The notes under the pieces: generated by a model
What the model was told of the DNA's origin: nothing
The model's database searches: none
The model's input: the letters and a program-made list of their open reading frames with translations, nothing else
NCBI GenBank assembly: GCA_027919835.1
Contig: JANVFP010000007.1
Coordinates: 1,550,001-1,614,000 of the forward strand
Direction: 5' to 3'
Origin: Lentinula raphanica
Lineage: Eukaryota; Basidiomycota; Agaricomycetes; Agaricales; Omphalotaceae
DNA: 64,000 bases
Program-made: the position numbers and the translations under genes
Shown: positions 10,885 through 23,542 of the stretch, in pieces
Position numbering within the stretch: position 1 is the stretch's first letter
How the letters are laid out: every line of letters starts with the position of its first letter

Positions 10885-11115
10885 ATCATTCCCTCAGCAC
10901 CACACCTACCTGTTGCCTCTACATTGTTTGACATACTCTGGGATCGCGATCCAGTTTTTGTGTTCTTCCGGTGTTTCATCTAGGTTGCCTTTGAGGAAGA
11001 GTTCGTACCAGTGTAAGTCGTGGATAGGTCGGTTGATGAAGAATTTATTGGCAAGTCAATGCAGATCCGGGTGTCGAACGGCGTCTTCCACGAACCACGT
11101 TCTTCATCTCCTTGT
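10885..11115 (-). pseudogene. Fragment of an unidentified protein-coding sequence
   Basis: The - strand of about 11110-10885 reads as a convincing protein piece (WFVEDAVRHPDLH, one stop, then LANKFFINRPIHDLHWYELF and KGNLDETPEEHKNWIAIP) followed by loss of frame. The amino-acid pattern is far more protein-like than its surroundings. I cannot name the family. It is probably a remnant of a gene or transposon ORF that was cut by the neighbouring LTR insertion. Confidence 0.4.
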
Positions 11116-13640
11116 CAATCCTCTAACATTCTCTGTTGACTGCCAGCTTTGTCGTGGCTGAATCTCTGGAAAGGACGTTGAGCACAACTAATGAGTCCTA
11201 CAGTTGTAGTCACACGACAACCTCCTCCTCCACCCATTCTTCCATGCTCGAGCACCACATTAATGCTGTTGGAGGACTTCCTGATGCCTATACCGACCGA
11301 CCTTGATAGACGTCTTGATGTCAGATATTAGATGTCCTAAACAACGACGCAACCGAGCGTTTGTCTTCTTCTTCCAACTCAGGCGACCCACCCAAATCCA
11401 AACTTGTGAGGCAGACAGGCATTGCAATAGACATGAATGCAAAGTCTCATACTCACTTCCATCATTGGACCCTCATCGATACCATTGCAGCCTTCACTGC
11501 CTCTCGCCCCTGCTCTGGATTTACTGGCATCATCTGCTGCTGCAGGGGACGATTCCAGCCCATTCCATTCCAAATGTTCTTACCCCCGCCTGCCTGGAAG
11601 ATCTCATCCAATGTACCATTGACTCCGTCGCTGGTACAAAGCTCGCCATCTTCCTCATTCAAATGCCCAGGCAGCTTCATATGTCGAACTCGTCTCACTG
11701 GCATCCGAGCAGCAAGCGCGAGTGCAAGTCGCCTTTGACAACAACAACAAGACAGAGACAGTCCTGATGGGGTGTCTGTATTGACGCAGATATTGCTCGG
11801 AGTGCGTTGAAGGGGGCGCCGAGTGCAATTCACCATGTCTCCTCTTCTCCTCACCACTACCATCTATCTTACTTCACAATCTTGTTATGCATGCAGCGCC
11901 TTGTGGGCGTAGAGCCTGCCTCAGTATTGCATACTCATGATTGTTGATTGCTCGCTTATTGTTTCCTGTATCTCGCATCTTGTTTGCTTCTTACGCTTCT
12001 TTCAAATGTGTCTTTCAAATGTGTCTTTAGAGGGTGGGTGCTGCATTTCTTGTCTTCATAGTTTGAGTTTAATTCTTTTAGTCCTTATATGAACTAGTTT
12101 CTTCAACACTTTGTCTGAACCTTCAACGCTATACATCTTGCTCTGAAGCTGCGCTACTTTCATACTATGTGAATTTGCTCAACTGTTTTCTACATCCTAT
12201 AGCTACTGAACTACGCTTTCAACGATGCTGGCAGTGTGCACTTCATTTGCCGCCTGGCATTCTCTACAGCGTGAGTCTGATTTCGATGTTGCCGCAACAT
12301 GCGCTCCGTTGCTAACTGTTACTCATCTTCTACGCTGATTGGTGTTATCTGTTGCTGCATTTCCTTGGAGTGCTCCTGCTACAACTACACCATTCCCCCC
12401 TCTTCCTCACCCTCTGTTGCCTCTGCTTCCTCTTCCTCTGACCTTCCTTCCTTTTGGCCCATTTCCTCTTCCACTAGCCGCTGCTTGTGTAACTGTTCTG
12501 CGTGCCATTTCACATATGCTGTCGCTGCCCTGTGATGCATCCACACTCTGGCGTTCTTCATAGGTATTCCTTGTGGATGTATGTCCCGTTCCACTGCCTG
12601 TTTCAACTTTCTATTTGTGTTGGATCAATTGCGTGGCTGTTGAGATTTTGATAGTTTCAGTAGAGGGGAGCATGGTGCTGTGCAAATTGTCCGATTTGAA
12701 GCTCCTGCAAGGCTGCAATATGATGAGTATTCCAGTCTTCACAAGTCTTCACACCATTTCCTTCACTTACCTCATACAATTAGTGGTCGTTGTGATGTAG
12801 TGCTTGAACGCATAGGCCTCTTGTCACATCTTGGTCTTGGTGGATAGGTGCCATGTATCCTGTGCAATTGTATATATAATTTGAGGCCAAGAACTTAGAA
12901 GATCATCCCAACCACCTCTGCCATTGTCAATTGACCACCGTTGCCAGGCCACTTACCCCTTCCTCTTTGTGACTTTTCCCTTGGAGCACAGGTTACAACA
13001 ATATCTGCAGACCCTTCCTTGTCCTTACTTCTCCACAAACTCAACAGATGACTGTCATTCATCGGAAGCACCCAGGATCTCAAAATTAAACATCAGAAAA
13101 TCAAGATGTATCAGATGCAGCAGTCATGAATCTCAGGTGGTTGAATGGTTAACCTCATGAAAGTCAAAATACCTGCAAGGTCTAGTCCCTGTCTAATCCT
13201 CACTCACTCTTCTCTACACCACAATTGTCAATGATGGTATGGTGAATGGTGGAGAACCTCAGGTATCAGAATCAACATCATTACACAACATTAACCTTCA
13301 CTCACGGCAGAGGGGAACATGCAAGCAAGTGCACTCCTGTTGACTAATCAAAATTTCGGACTTGTATATGCCATGCTGTGCAATGGCCCACTTTCGCAAG
13401 TCTTTCTGCTAGAAGCAGTTTCGGGATGAGAAAGTCTGTCTACACTCTCGCAGGCCATTCATGCCATTGTTGGTTGGTGTGAGCTTGGGGGACTAGACAA
13501 TTTAGTAGTAGTATTCATGAGTTACAATAGTAGTAGTAGATACGTATAAAGAGCTGAAGTTGGATTTTGTACAGTCTTCCGACAGCCCTCTGAGCATTAC
13601 AGATACATGATAATAAGTTCTTCAACGCAGTATCACTGAT
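11116..13640. other. Degenerate intergenic region, no gene supported
   Basis: Several short open stretches exist, but none has a good start, splice sites or a known motif. The most coding-like are on the - strand: about 12606-12385 (MHHRAATAYVKWHAEQLHKQ followed by an acidic Glu run) and about 11700-11470. They may be decayed pieces of one transposon or gene. From about 12900 to 13640 I see nothing definable apart from TAGTAG runs near 13505-13540. Confidence 0.4.
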
Positions 13641-13695
13641 CATTGAAATTTGAGATGATGCGAAGAAGATTCAAGAAACACAGTTGCGCACAAGA

Positions 13696-15865
13696 TTACT
13701 GCAAACGAGTCGTATTAAATAGTCGGTTGCCCGTGTCTGTAGTTCCTCTGCCTGTGAACTTGTTTTCGGACATACGCAAGGCGACAACCTCGACATCCGC
13801 CGAGATCCTGGCAAGGGCACGTCCGGGGTCGAGTGATTGGGCTTGTACGACACCGGAAACCACAACGACTCTGATGTTTCGATCCAGTTTACGAATGTGT
13901 ACCACAAACTCTTCTACTGTGTTCCCATTGTTTATCACGGAATCAACCAAGATGACGGTTTCTTGTCCTTGTATATGATGAAGTTGAACGTCTTGAGGGA
14001 GTTTTGCATGCAAGCTACATAAGTAAGCAATCAGTGAGTATCAGAAAGAAAGCTGAACAGTATGCGTACAAACTAGCAAGGGGCAGGGCGTCATTGACTC
14101 CGAATGCTAATGGTTCGCCCCCGCGCATGAGGGCCACAATCAAGGTCTTGGATTCGTGGCGAAAACGATACCCAGTTGTCAAGTTTCCTTGTACATGTGG
14201 TATAGGATACTCTTCCAGACCGATCACGTCTGAAAGTAACTCCGTTGAGAGGAACCAGCCAACCCGACGATGTGCTTCCCGTAAGGCTGGACCAGAGACG
14301 GAAGCATCTCGCATCGGAGTCATCAGCAGGTTCGCTGTACTTTCCTTTGGAAGGAAGACTCGGGGTCTGCGGTAGAAGATGAGACTATTCATCACATCTT
14401 CGTCTGTGATATCGATGACTGGAAGTTTGATTTCATCCAGTCGCGGTACTAGAAGGGGAGTAGATTTGGGTAGTAAAACCTGCCATGCTCGCAGTCCTTC
14501 GTGCTCGATTGCATCCGAGAGGGCAGATTCCATAACACGACTCCTCTTCTCACCGACAACGACAACGGCTCGACTACCCTCCTTCATCATGGGGATGTCG
14601 AGGACACTATCCCCGAACACACACACATGGGTTCGGTGCGTGTCCCTCAAACGTGCAACCAGAGATGCTTTCACTTGAGCAGTGACGATCAATCCATCTC
14701 TAGAACGACCTCCGCCGATGACCTTTGCCATCTGGGATAGACCCGCTTTCTGTAAGATTTTCTCCCAAATCGGACGGAGCCCACAGGTCAGGACGATTAC
14801 ACCAGCAGACCTGTTCGCGGCCAATTTGAGAAGCGAAACGATTTCGGGGTAAATAGCAACCGAAGAGGCTACCTTCTCGCAGTACTCATCGAACCGCTCC
14901 TCATCAATAGCTTCGTAGATGAGGGCGGCTTGAAAGAAAGCCTGATATGAATAGCCCAATGAGCTGCTGAATAGATCTTTCAAAGGGTCGCGTGCATGAG
15001 AGGTGGTATTGGCGACTCCAGATAGTTGTTCCCAGAAGAGAGTACCGGTGTCTTCAGGAATCAGTGTCCGGTCCCCGTCGAACACGAGCATGGTGTCTAA
15101 CTGTCCACCACCACCACTGGAAACTTCTTCACGAAAGGCATCGTCTAAGAGTCTTTCAGCACGAGATGTATTATGAAGTTCCGAATCCTCTCGGAAATGA
15201 CGCAAAAGCATCGCAATCTTCTGAGGAGCGAAGACTGAGAACATGATCTGATGATCGAGACAGAGTTTCCGCAACTGGTCGTGTTCTGCGTTCTGCCATC
15301 TGCGAATATGGTCCTCCGAAATGGATGGGCGGACCCGGCTAGAATCCATCTGCCGACGATGCGCCACAACTTCGGGAGGGATGTCGAGGTAGAGGATATG
15401 CGTGAACGTTGCCGCATCGCTAGTGGTCCATACAGACCGTCCAACGGGATCGTTCTCATCCCAAAACATGAGATGACCTACTACGATTCCGATTTGCCCA
15501 CTCATGGCACATTCCTGTTGAATGGTTTCGATTGCCTGCGCGCGAAAGAGGGTCTTCTCGGGCTCCTCCATCTTCTGAAAGGCACTGAGACCTCCGGGTA
15601 CGATATTGGAGATAACGATTGCCCCTTCGTAGTAGGCGAAGCTCTCGTCTCCGAGCTCTTCCCGCAGCTGTTTCAGCAAAAACGTTTTGCCACATCCAGG
15701 TATGCCATACAGGCCTACCACCATTGGCTTTGGGGGAATAGCAGAGTTATTGAGCAATGAGGGGGATGTTTCGTTGAAGAATTTTGTTGAATTGGCCCGG
15801 AAAGTCATTGGGGTCATTGGGGTACGAGGAATTGTCACGGCATGGACAATCGCCTTATATCTCAA
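13696..15865 (-). CDS. P-loop kinase / HAD hydrolase / uracil phosphoribosyltransferase fusion
   Basis: Two exons (15865-14070 and 14014-13696; intron GTACGC..TGTAG, phase 2) give 704 aa. Residues 48-225 form a P-loop nucleotide-binding domain (GIPGCGKT at 54-61). Residues about 258-450 resemble a HAD-type phosphatase (LVFDGDRTL, then LTCGLRPIW and FGDSVLDIPMM near 417). Residues about 480-704 are a uracil-phosphoribosyltransferase-like domain, with the PRPP loop LVDSVINNGNT (about 617) encoded by the second exon. The order suggests salvage of uracil to UMP joined to a nucleotide kinase and a phosphatase, but which substrates the first two domains use is unknown. An alternative start is the Met at residue 20. 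It probably acts in the cytosol. Confidence 0.85.
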
Positions 15866-16500
15866 CTATAAATCAACACGGGTAGACGATGTAAGTTGAC
15901 GCTCGAACATACAAGGTTTAGACACTCCTTACTCAGAATACACTTGCTGAACATCATATCGAGAATACCGCTGTAAGAGCCTATTCAAGTGTTCTTGTTT
16001 CCAGAAAAGAAGGTCACAGACTCGATTTGGTAGTCTGGGCTACTTTTTGCTGGAAGAAAAGCCTACCATAGCGATTTGAGTATGTGTCCGCAATAGAGTT
16101 AACTGTGTTTGTGGACTCCAGGGGTTTGTCGCTACTGGTCAGAGCTTTTGGATGATGATTGATTAATTTAAAAATGCACCAGGCCTTCGAAGTAGATCGC
16201 AGTTACAGGTCGCAGTCTTTTTTGCAAGTCCTTGAACTTCGGGCGAAGCTTTCGAATCACTGGGGAGGCAGTTCAACAATATATGATTGTAAACATCAGG
16301 AAGCACTCTGGAACCAACCGGTCTCCCGAGTACAATGGTCGAAATAATAGATGGATAGGTAAACAGAGGGGCAGATATCGAGCCTAGTTCAGACCTCATC
16401 AAAATAAGTATTGTCAAGAGTTGTTGGCCGCTGCTTCTCTCTCTGACCTCATCCCATTGAAGATGCAGCTGCGCTTCTAACTTCCACTGCTCAGCATCAA
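15866..16500. other. Intergenic, nothing defined
   Basis: This is the space between the 5' end of the fusion gene and the 3' end of the next - strand gene. The upstream promoter of the fusion gene should lie here, but I see no convincing TATA box or conserved coding sequence. Confidence 0.5.
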
Positions 16501-16962
16501 CTACGGAAGTAGAGGCCATACCCGTCTGAGTTTTCGACCAACCCGTTTGAATTTCTCGGGGTCAATCTGATGACGGAGAGCGACCTCGTGTAGCTTGGAA
16601 TCTTTTCCAGGATTCACAACCTCGCGAACCATATCACAACGAGGCGCTCTACAGAGGATCGCAGCCGTGCGATAGAAACCCCAACGGGAGGTGTATTTTC
16701 CGAGCATATACGCATATATCAAGCCATGTCGAGAGGGAATGAATGGAGGGATCTTTTTCACGACGAATCCGTCGTAATGGGCTCGTATGATTGCGAAAAA
16801 CACGTCAGATGTTTCGCTGAGCTTTTCCAAGGAGGTTTTGGCTGCTCTTCGTTCTCGAAGTTCTTCGCGAACGCGGTCCCTGTACCAAGAAGGGGGTGAT
16901 TGCCGTTGTAAGCCTAGCATCCTGTGCCATCGTCGAAGCAGCGAGTTGAGTGGACGAGACAT
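16501..16962 (-). CDS. Conserved fungal protein of unknown function
   Basis: A single-exon frame of 153 aa. It is very basic (many Arg/Lys) and has a helical N-terminal half with DRVREELRERRAAKTSLEKL. A conserved-looking C-terminal block follows, with WGFYRTAAILCRAPRC, REVVNPGKDSKLHE and a final RRVWPLLP. The basic N-terminus without acidic residues is compatible with a mitochondrial protein, but that is inference. No enzyme motif is visible. A run of nine T lies just upstream of the start. Confidence 0.65.
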   Translation of the reverse strand: MSRPLNSLLRRWHRMLGLQRQSPPSWYRDRVREELRERRAAKTSLEKLSETSDVFFAIIRAHYDGFVVKKIPPFIPSRHGLIYAYMLGKYTSRWGFYRTAAILCRAPRCDMVREVVNPGKDSKLHEVALRHQIDPEKFKRVGRKLRRVWPLLP

Positions 16963-17167
16963 AAGTTTTTTTTTTTGAATCCTCGCCGCTCGGCGGTGAA
17001 GAACAAGCTAGAACATTACGAAAGGTTGGCAGACGCCCAATTGGCGCCGGTTGATTCGTCGACAACGAGCACCACTGACTCGGGGAAAGCAAGGGTATAC
17101 ATAAACGATGATTAGCAATGTACAATTGATAGATATCCTAATGTCCTTCGGTGATGAGTGTTAACGA

Positions 17168-20100
17168 CTATCTATGTTGATCTTCCGGGATACCAGGAGC
17201 AAAACGTATTTCAGGAGATCTCATTAACGCCTCAGCCTGTTCATCGTTATCATCACTGCGATCTTCACTGTTTAACGCCAACACTCGATTACGTTCCTCC
17301 AAAGATTCAATCGCGTCTTCCGCAGCTTCAATCATCTTTCGTAATGCCTCTGAAAGAGCACGAAATCAGTACAGCAACATGACCAGCTCCATCGGACTCA
17401 CTCTCAATGCTCAACGTAAATAACGTTTGCCTCGCCTCTGCGTCTTGCAAAATCTCGTTTTGAATCCTTTCCCCGAATTTAGATGCACCAGCGATATCGT
17501 CCATCAGCTTCCTCAAGCTAGGTGGTATTTCTTGTCCTTCCGATAATCCACCATTCGCATTAAGACTCCCAGGTCCAACAAAATACTGCAAGTGTTCGCT
17601 GAAGATATGCGCATGAGCAAGGATTCTCCGCGGGAGTTGTTCCAGCTCCTTGTCGACTTGTCGTATGGTATTCGACAGGTTTCCGAATTTGCCTCCTTTA
17701 CGTTGGAGAAGTGTATCTGATTTGGGATGTGGTTGTGGACAAGGTGGAGCGTCCGTGTTAGCATCGTTCTGGGGAGATCTTGGTATCTGGGAGGACAGGG
17801 CAGGCGAAGGTGGAAGCTTGGGTGTACGTTGTGATTTCGCCGCCTCTTTGGCTTTTTCCCTGGCCTTGTACCTGGTGACTGCACGATCAAATATTTTTGT
17901 CGATTGAAGAACGTTCTTGTAGCGAGAGGTGTAGGCCTCCGCAACGACTGAGAGATAGAGAGCATCAATGCGAGTCGTTCGTCGTTGTTTGATTAATAAA
18001 CCCACCCGAAATCAATATCGTCATGGTCGCCACTCCCAAAAGAGCCCAACCGACGAATATAGATCTCCCAGCTGGCGACTTGGGAGAATAATCACCATAA
18101 CCAATGGTTGTGAATGCGATGACACCTAAAACGACTTCAGCAAATGGTGAATGAGTGTGTTACAAGAAAATCTTACAAAAATATAATGCGATCCCAAAAC
18201 TCCAACCTTCCGTTGCCATAAAAACTCCTGAGCCAACCTAAAAGCGAGTTTGACTGAGAGATCATTGAGGTGTGTTCACGTTTCATACCAGCCAGAAAAC
18301 CAAGAACAAGGTCCAAACAACAATCAATCTCGCGTAGAACGCCTTGACCTCTTCTCTCTCCATAGCAAGACGATATGCCTCATACTGTTGTGAAATAGTC
18401 TTTCCTTGTTTGATAGAAGACGCCGCAGCTTTCGAAGGTGAACCATTCTTGACTGCATCTCCCTTTGTAACTGTTTGTTGAGCTGACGACGCATTAGCAG
18501 ACCCTTGTAAAGCACCCGGTCTGTTCACAGCAAGCGCAAATCCACCCAACATAGCCACCATCCTTCCTAGACGAGCATGAGTGAGCGGAAGCTCAGCTGT
18601 GTTCTGGCTGAGACTCTTCCGAACATCTTGCAGACGAGATAACCACGCGTCGAGTCTTAATGAGGAGTTGTGCCGCGATAGCATTCCCCCCGCAGAGGCA
18701 GAAGCAGCACTCGACGAAAACTCTGATGATTGTTCGTCGGAGTCGTCGTTTGTAGGTCCGGATGTCGGATGTGTGGTTGCCCACCGCTTCGCAAAACCCG
18801 GAGGTAAGAGCTCACTCAACGGAACCCCAGCTTCCATCGCTGCACTCTCCAGCGCCGGTCCATCCAACGCTTCGAGATTCAAATGCATACCCTTCGGATG
18901 CGCGACCGCTCCCAGTCCTTTCCACTTGGACCTCCACGTCCACTGAGGAAAGGTCCTATCGATGAAGAGAAGAACCCAGTGACGAACGAAACCCCATATG
19001 CCTGAATCCCGGTCAGTGTCCATGACCCAGATGGGGTGTCCCTTTTCCCGAAGTCGAAATTCTACTGCCTCCCGCCATCGTTGCGCGACTCGTTTTCGCC
19101 AGTGAAGGTTTTTTCTTTTGGCCCGTGCGGCGTGGACACGTTTGCGGTAGCCTACTTCGAGAGCCTCGAGTACGGTTTCCCGGGTGAGGCTTACGGCCAG
19201 TGCGAGATTGACGATACCGAAGATGGCATAGAAGCACACGAAGACTTTGGACCCGGTCGTAGTAGGAGGTATATCTCCGAAACCTGAGGGGAATATATTG
19301 ATTGGAATTGTGGACGGATTTGAGTAGTACTGACGTACCGATAGCCTCGATGGAGCATATAGTAAAGTACAGAGCATCGATAAAATTCAGTTCTAGTAGG
19401 ATTCCTTCGATTAAGGCGCCGAATGCGATGTATACTAGTAAGATGATGACCATGATCACGAGTGATCGTTGTTTCCGTGTTAAACCACTACCACTGCTCG
19501 CGAAATCAGGGGTTCGGATAAAATCAGTGATAAGGCTAGCGTTGGTGCACGTTGATGCAATGGTGGAGCACAAAGTCATCCAGAATGATTGTCCATAGGT
19601 GAAGCCGTCATCAAAGCGATTCTCAACTCCGAAAGTTGTGACTGCAATGATGTTGATAAGATCTACATGACGCCGAGCAAGGTCGTTGAGCAGGAGAAGT
19701 AGTGACATTGAACAAGAGGGAACTGACCATGCAGAGTAAGGAATACGACGCACACAATCGTCATGAGCTTCACGTTCTTCTCCAAAAACCTAATGATCAA
19801 TGCCACATTAGCCACCAACGCGCACCCCATGCTAATGCCCAAGGCAACGTCTAGAAGTATTGGATTATCTCTTTTCTCTACAGTCTGGTTATCGACAGTT
19901 CGGATATACCAATTCCCAGTTAACCCTGGTATTTCGAGGAGGATCGAGAATGGAATGATGACAGCGGAAAAGATTGGCGTATAGCGGTAGTTTGGAATCG
20001 AAGAAGAATCGTTCTGTGGGTCTGGCGGGTAAAGGAACGCTTTCAGCTTGATCCACCACTTTGGAGGACCGGACCTCGGGCGATACCGCATATCTATGGA

Positions 20101-20403
20101 TGTTGTGGAAAACAGAGAAAGGCCCGAAAAAGAGCCTCTATGGTGTAATCCATTGTCAGTGGTTGATGATATGGGTTCTACCTGCTCATCGTCTTCCTCT
20201 ATATCGTCGATATGGTCGTCCTCGAGTTCGGATTGAGCATCTTCGTCGACAGGTTCATCTGGCGATGATCCATCTTCAGGAAAAGACCCTCCATTGTCAT
20301 CAGGATCGTTCCGGACGCCTTTCTCAATATCTTGACTGAGATTGTATTTCTCCGAGTCGGTGGTATGATTCTGGGAGGAGATTTTATGCAAGAAGCGGGA
20401 CAT
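17168..20403 (-). CDS. TOK1: TOK1-like two-pore outward-rectifying potassium channel
   Basis: Seven exons (20403-19728, 19662-19339, 19283-18289, 18237-18177, 18125-18006, 17947-17402, 17349-17168) sum to 2904 nt, 967 aa. Fungal TOK channels have eight membrane spans and two pore loops. Here the first filter is EAIGFGDIPP (about residues 331-340) and the second TTIGYGDYSP (about 690-699), each flanked by hydrophobic segments. The intron between exons 2 and 3 splits the first filter. The N-terminus (about 120 aa) is acidic and cytosolic. The loop between pore domains is long (about 360-670) and basic to Ser-rich. The cytosolic tail ends in a predicted coiled coil (LRKMIEAAEDAIESLEERN). Role: K+ efflux and membrane-potential control at the plasma membrane. 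Confidence 0.93.
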
Positions 20404-20608
20404 GAATACAGTCGTTGAGCATGGAGGAGAGGAGACAAGCGTGCGTGATAGACGTCAAGATAATTGGAGTTCAAAAGGTGGAAGGAGGCATAGATGGTCC
20501 GATGGAACAGACATCTATGACGAAGTGGCAAAAAATATTGTCAGGAGCAAAACCTCCGAATTGTCGTGGGAATTCGCTACAAATAGCTTTGTGAAAGAAA
20601 AAAAAAAC

Positions 20609-20705
20609 TGCCCCAGAGAGGCTCGAACTCTCGACCTTCCGATAAACTATTACAATGAAGTATTGGATAACAGTCGGACGCTGTAACCAACTCAGCCATG
20701 GGGCA
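20609..20705 (-). tRNA. tRNA-Asn: tRNA-Asn (anticodon GUU) with a 24-nt intron
   Basis: The - strand folds as a full cloverleaf: acceptor stem TGCCCCA/TGGGGCA, D arm GCTGAGTTGGTTACAGC, anticodon stem TCCGA/TCGGA with loop CTGTTA..A, and T arm GAGAGTTCGAGCCTCTC. The anticodon is at 20671-20669. A 24-nt intron (20667-20644) follows position 37, the canonical place for eukaryotic tRNA introns. It lies between the TOK1-like and aspartokinase genes. CCA is not encoded, as expected in eukaryotes. Confidence 0.92.
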
Positions 20706-20824
20706 TGTAGAATAAATAGTTATCAGTGTGATGGAAACGGGTCTAGAATTACTTAAAGTCGTTCACAAGGCAGACTTCTAGTTATCCAGGTAGTATGTAC
20801 TCTACATTTGCTTTTGGGTACAAT

Positions 20825-23064
20825 CTAGAACAACCACGGTCCCACTGCAGAACAGGAAGGTTAGCTGAGTCTCTCCTACATCACTGTCAGACAAACCCAA
20901 CTCACATTTTCCAACCGAAGGCAACTGCAAACAACTCTGATGTATAACATTCAGCGCCTTTACTGCGTCCTTCCCCTCAATGACGCACGAAATATTGATT
21001 TCGCTCGCACCCTGGCTGATCATCTCGATATTGACACTGTTGTTTCCGAGCGTAGTGAACATCCGGCCTGCGATACCGACGAGATGCCTCATTTCTCGCC
21101 CAACGAGGGAGAGGATAGCCATGTTCCGATGCATGGAAACCTCATAACAAAAAGAGTAAACCTCATTGAGTATGAACAGAATCGATTCACCGCTTACCGT
21201 CCCGCTCTTTTTCAATTCCGTGAGTAACCGATCCAGCAGCTTCTGCGCCAGAGCATCCTCAATCGCCATACTCACATGCACCTCACTTGTACTAATCAAA
21301 TCCACAACCACTCCGAATCGATCCAATGTCCTAAAGATTCCCGCAAGAAAACCGTGCGATACGCTTTTCCGATTGGAGTTCACATTGATCACGATGATGC
21401 GCTCTTTGATTGTCACAGCTGTTGGGAACTTTTTGAGTGGCAAATGACCACCTCGGTTACGACCGTGGTTCTGCACAGCCTGCTGTGCCATTTCGTGTAG
21501 CTGGGACTGGGATATCGGTTCTGGAATACCACTGTAGTTTCCATCTAACTCTTGCGAGACTTGGGAGACGTCTGAGCCGTTTTCTGGATCGGGGAAGATG
21601 ACAGTGCCGGAGCCAGTCGGATTCTCTACGTTTTTTATGCGAATGGGTATCTTGCAACGAATAGCCTAACGAGTACGACTGATGCGTCAGATACAAACAA
21701 GAGAGACACAAGGGGTGGAATCGACTATACCTGCTCCATGGTGAACGGATGGACTACCTCGCTCCCGTAGTACGTCAGTTCAGCTGCTTCATCAGGCGAG
21801 ATGATAGGTAATAGTCTAGCAGTTGGGACTTTACGTGGGTCGGCAGTGAATATACCATCAACTTCCTTCCAGATCTGAAGTTCTGTCGCTTCGAGGCCGA
21901 CTGAGAGCAGCGCTGATAAAAGATCCGTGTAGCCACGTCCAACTTGCGTCAGCAATGAGCCTGGTACGGGCCCAAAGAAGCCTAGGATGAAAGCAAGAGT
22001 CAACCTAACGTTCAGATTGGTCAGCGTACTAGATGTAACACACCAGTGACAACAGGGACTCTTCTACCACATAGCTTGACACGTTCTCCAACAGCTCGTG
22101 CAACTTTGTCATAGAAAGTCTGATCCAACGTGTCACCTGCGAGTCCTTCGTCGTCTACTCCAGGGACTATATCCTCTAGCGACACGTATTCTGCATCAAT
22201 GCCCTATTGATCATCATGAGCCGATTCTATACGTGGAGGTCGGATGTTAACAGAAAAACCATGCCCACCTGATCCCGTAATACAGCCGTCATGAATTTGC
22301 ACGCCAACTTTTCACCTAAACCAATGATATTGTCCTTCGATCGTGGAGATACCTCGTTGATAACTTGAGAAGCGAACAGGAAACTGCGTAACCAGTCACA
22401 ATCCTTATCCACTTCCTCTTCAAGTTCCTTCCTGATATCAGGATCAGAGATGAAGTCTGCCGCAGCCTTGAAGTGCTCCTGGCGAATGAGGTCGACGGTG
22501 ACATTGAAAGAGGGTAGAGATTGTCCACGTTGGGGGACAGTGAGCGGCGTTAATGAAATCATAGATGCATCCTCTGCAGAGGATGACCTGGATCGTCGTG
22601 GAGTCTCTGGTGGAGAGTGGGGCATGTCTTTGAGTTGGCCAAATAAGCCAAAGGAGTAAGGGCTCATGGTGCCGTCTGGGGAATTGAGAACGGATGTTGG
22701 AGGTTTGGGGCGCCTGACTAAAGCCTCTGAGGCTGCCCGTAGTAATAGATTCGTCGTTCCAAGGGCTTTTGAAGTTCCAGAGCGTGCTGAACACACCACA
22801 GCGACTTTGTTTGAATCAATGTATTTCCTGGATGTACGATCAGGAATGAATCTTGATAACAAGGCATACTCTAACGCACTCAACGATCTCTTTGGCGATT
22901 TGGACTGGATACTTTCCAACACTGGTGCCGCCGAACTTTTGTACGAGCCATGTCGAATCGGGGTCTATGCTGTTTTGATGTAGATTAGGAGGTGTCTTCG
23001 GCGGGGAGAGAGAACGTCCGGATGAAGACGACGAAGAGGACGATGGCGATGGAGGAGTAGACAT
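20825..23064 (-). CDS. HOM3: Aspartate kinase (aspartokinase)
   Basis: Seven exons (23064-22880, 22827-22269, 22203-22044, 21981-21731, 21665-21198, 21140-20906, 20844-20825) total 1878 nt, 625 aa. It phosphorylates L-aspartate with ATP, the first step to threonine and methionine. The kinase signature KFGGTSVG is at 43-50. The substrate/ATP region includes VAVVCSARSG, GRGYTDLLSALL and EVDGIFTADPR. Two ACT regulatory domains fill about 440-620 (ILSLVGREMRHLVG; NSVNIEMISQGASEINIS), consistent with threonine feedback. It ends in GPWLF. The Ser/Pro-rich first 35 residues are probably disordered. The fifth intron is 57 nt and lacks an in-frame stop, so it can be missed by simple translation. Confidence 0.95.
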
Positions 23065-23542
23065 GGAAAGATGATGTTATCGTTGGGAGTAGAAAGTGAA
23101 GTATTAGGGCGAGGCACTATTGACCTTTATACGGCATTGAGGCTAGAGCTAAACGCACTCTGGGCTAAGCGGAGTCATCTCAGAAAAAAAATTGCGCACG
23201 TGCACTTTCTCCGAAAATGATTTCAAAGTTTCTCACTCATCGGTCCTGACATTCTATGATTGCGCAAAATACAGAGAACATCGCCTATCGATTAGCCAGT
23301 TGCTTTAGGTTGCTTTACTACAACAGCCTTGGTTGACTGTCTCATGGAACGATAAATTCGTATCTCAGCCTGGAACTTCAAGAAGTCACAAATATACCAA
23401 TCCGGATATCCCGACGGTTCGTTTTCGTTAACAAAATCAAGCAGGCTATGTAGCCCAGATTTGAATGCCATTTCCCTTTACAATATACATAAGGAGTATG
23501 GCAAGTCAATTGAAGCCACAGATCCTCGGAGAGCCCCAGCTA

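Noticed and set aside
15251..15760. 169-codon frame on the + strand
   Set aside because: Antisense shadow of the P-loop/HAD/UPRT gene, which has clear motifs on the other strand.
17650..17907. Gly-rich frame on the + strand
   Set aside because: Shadow of the C-terminal exon of the TOK1-like channel.
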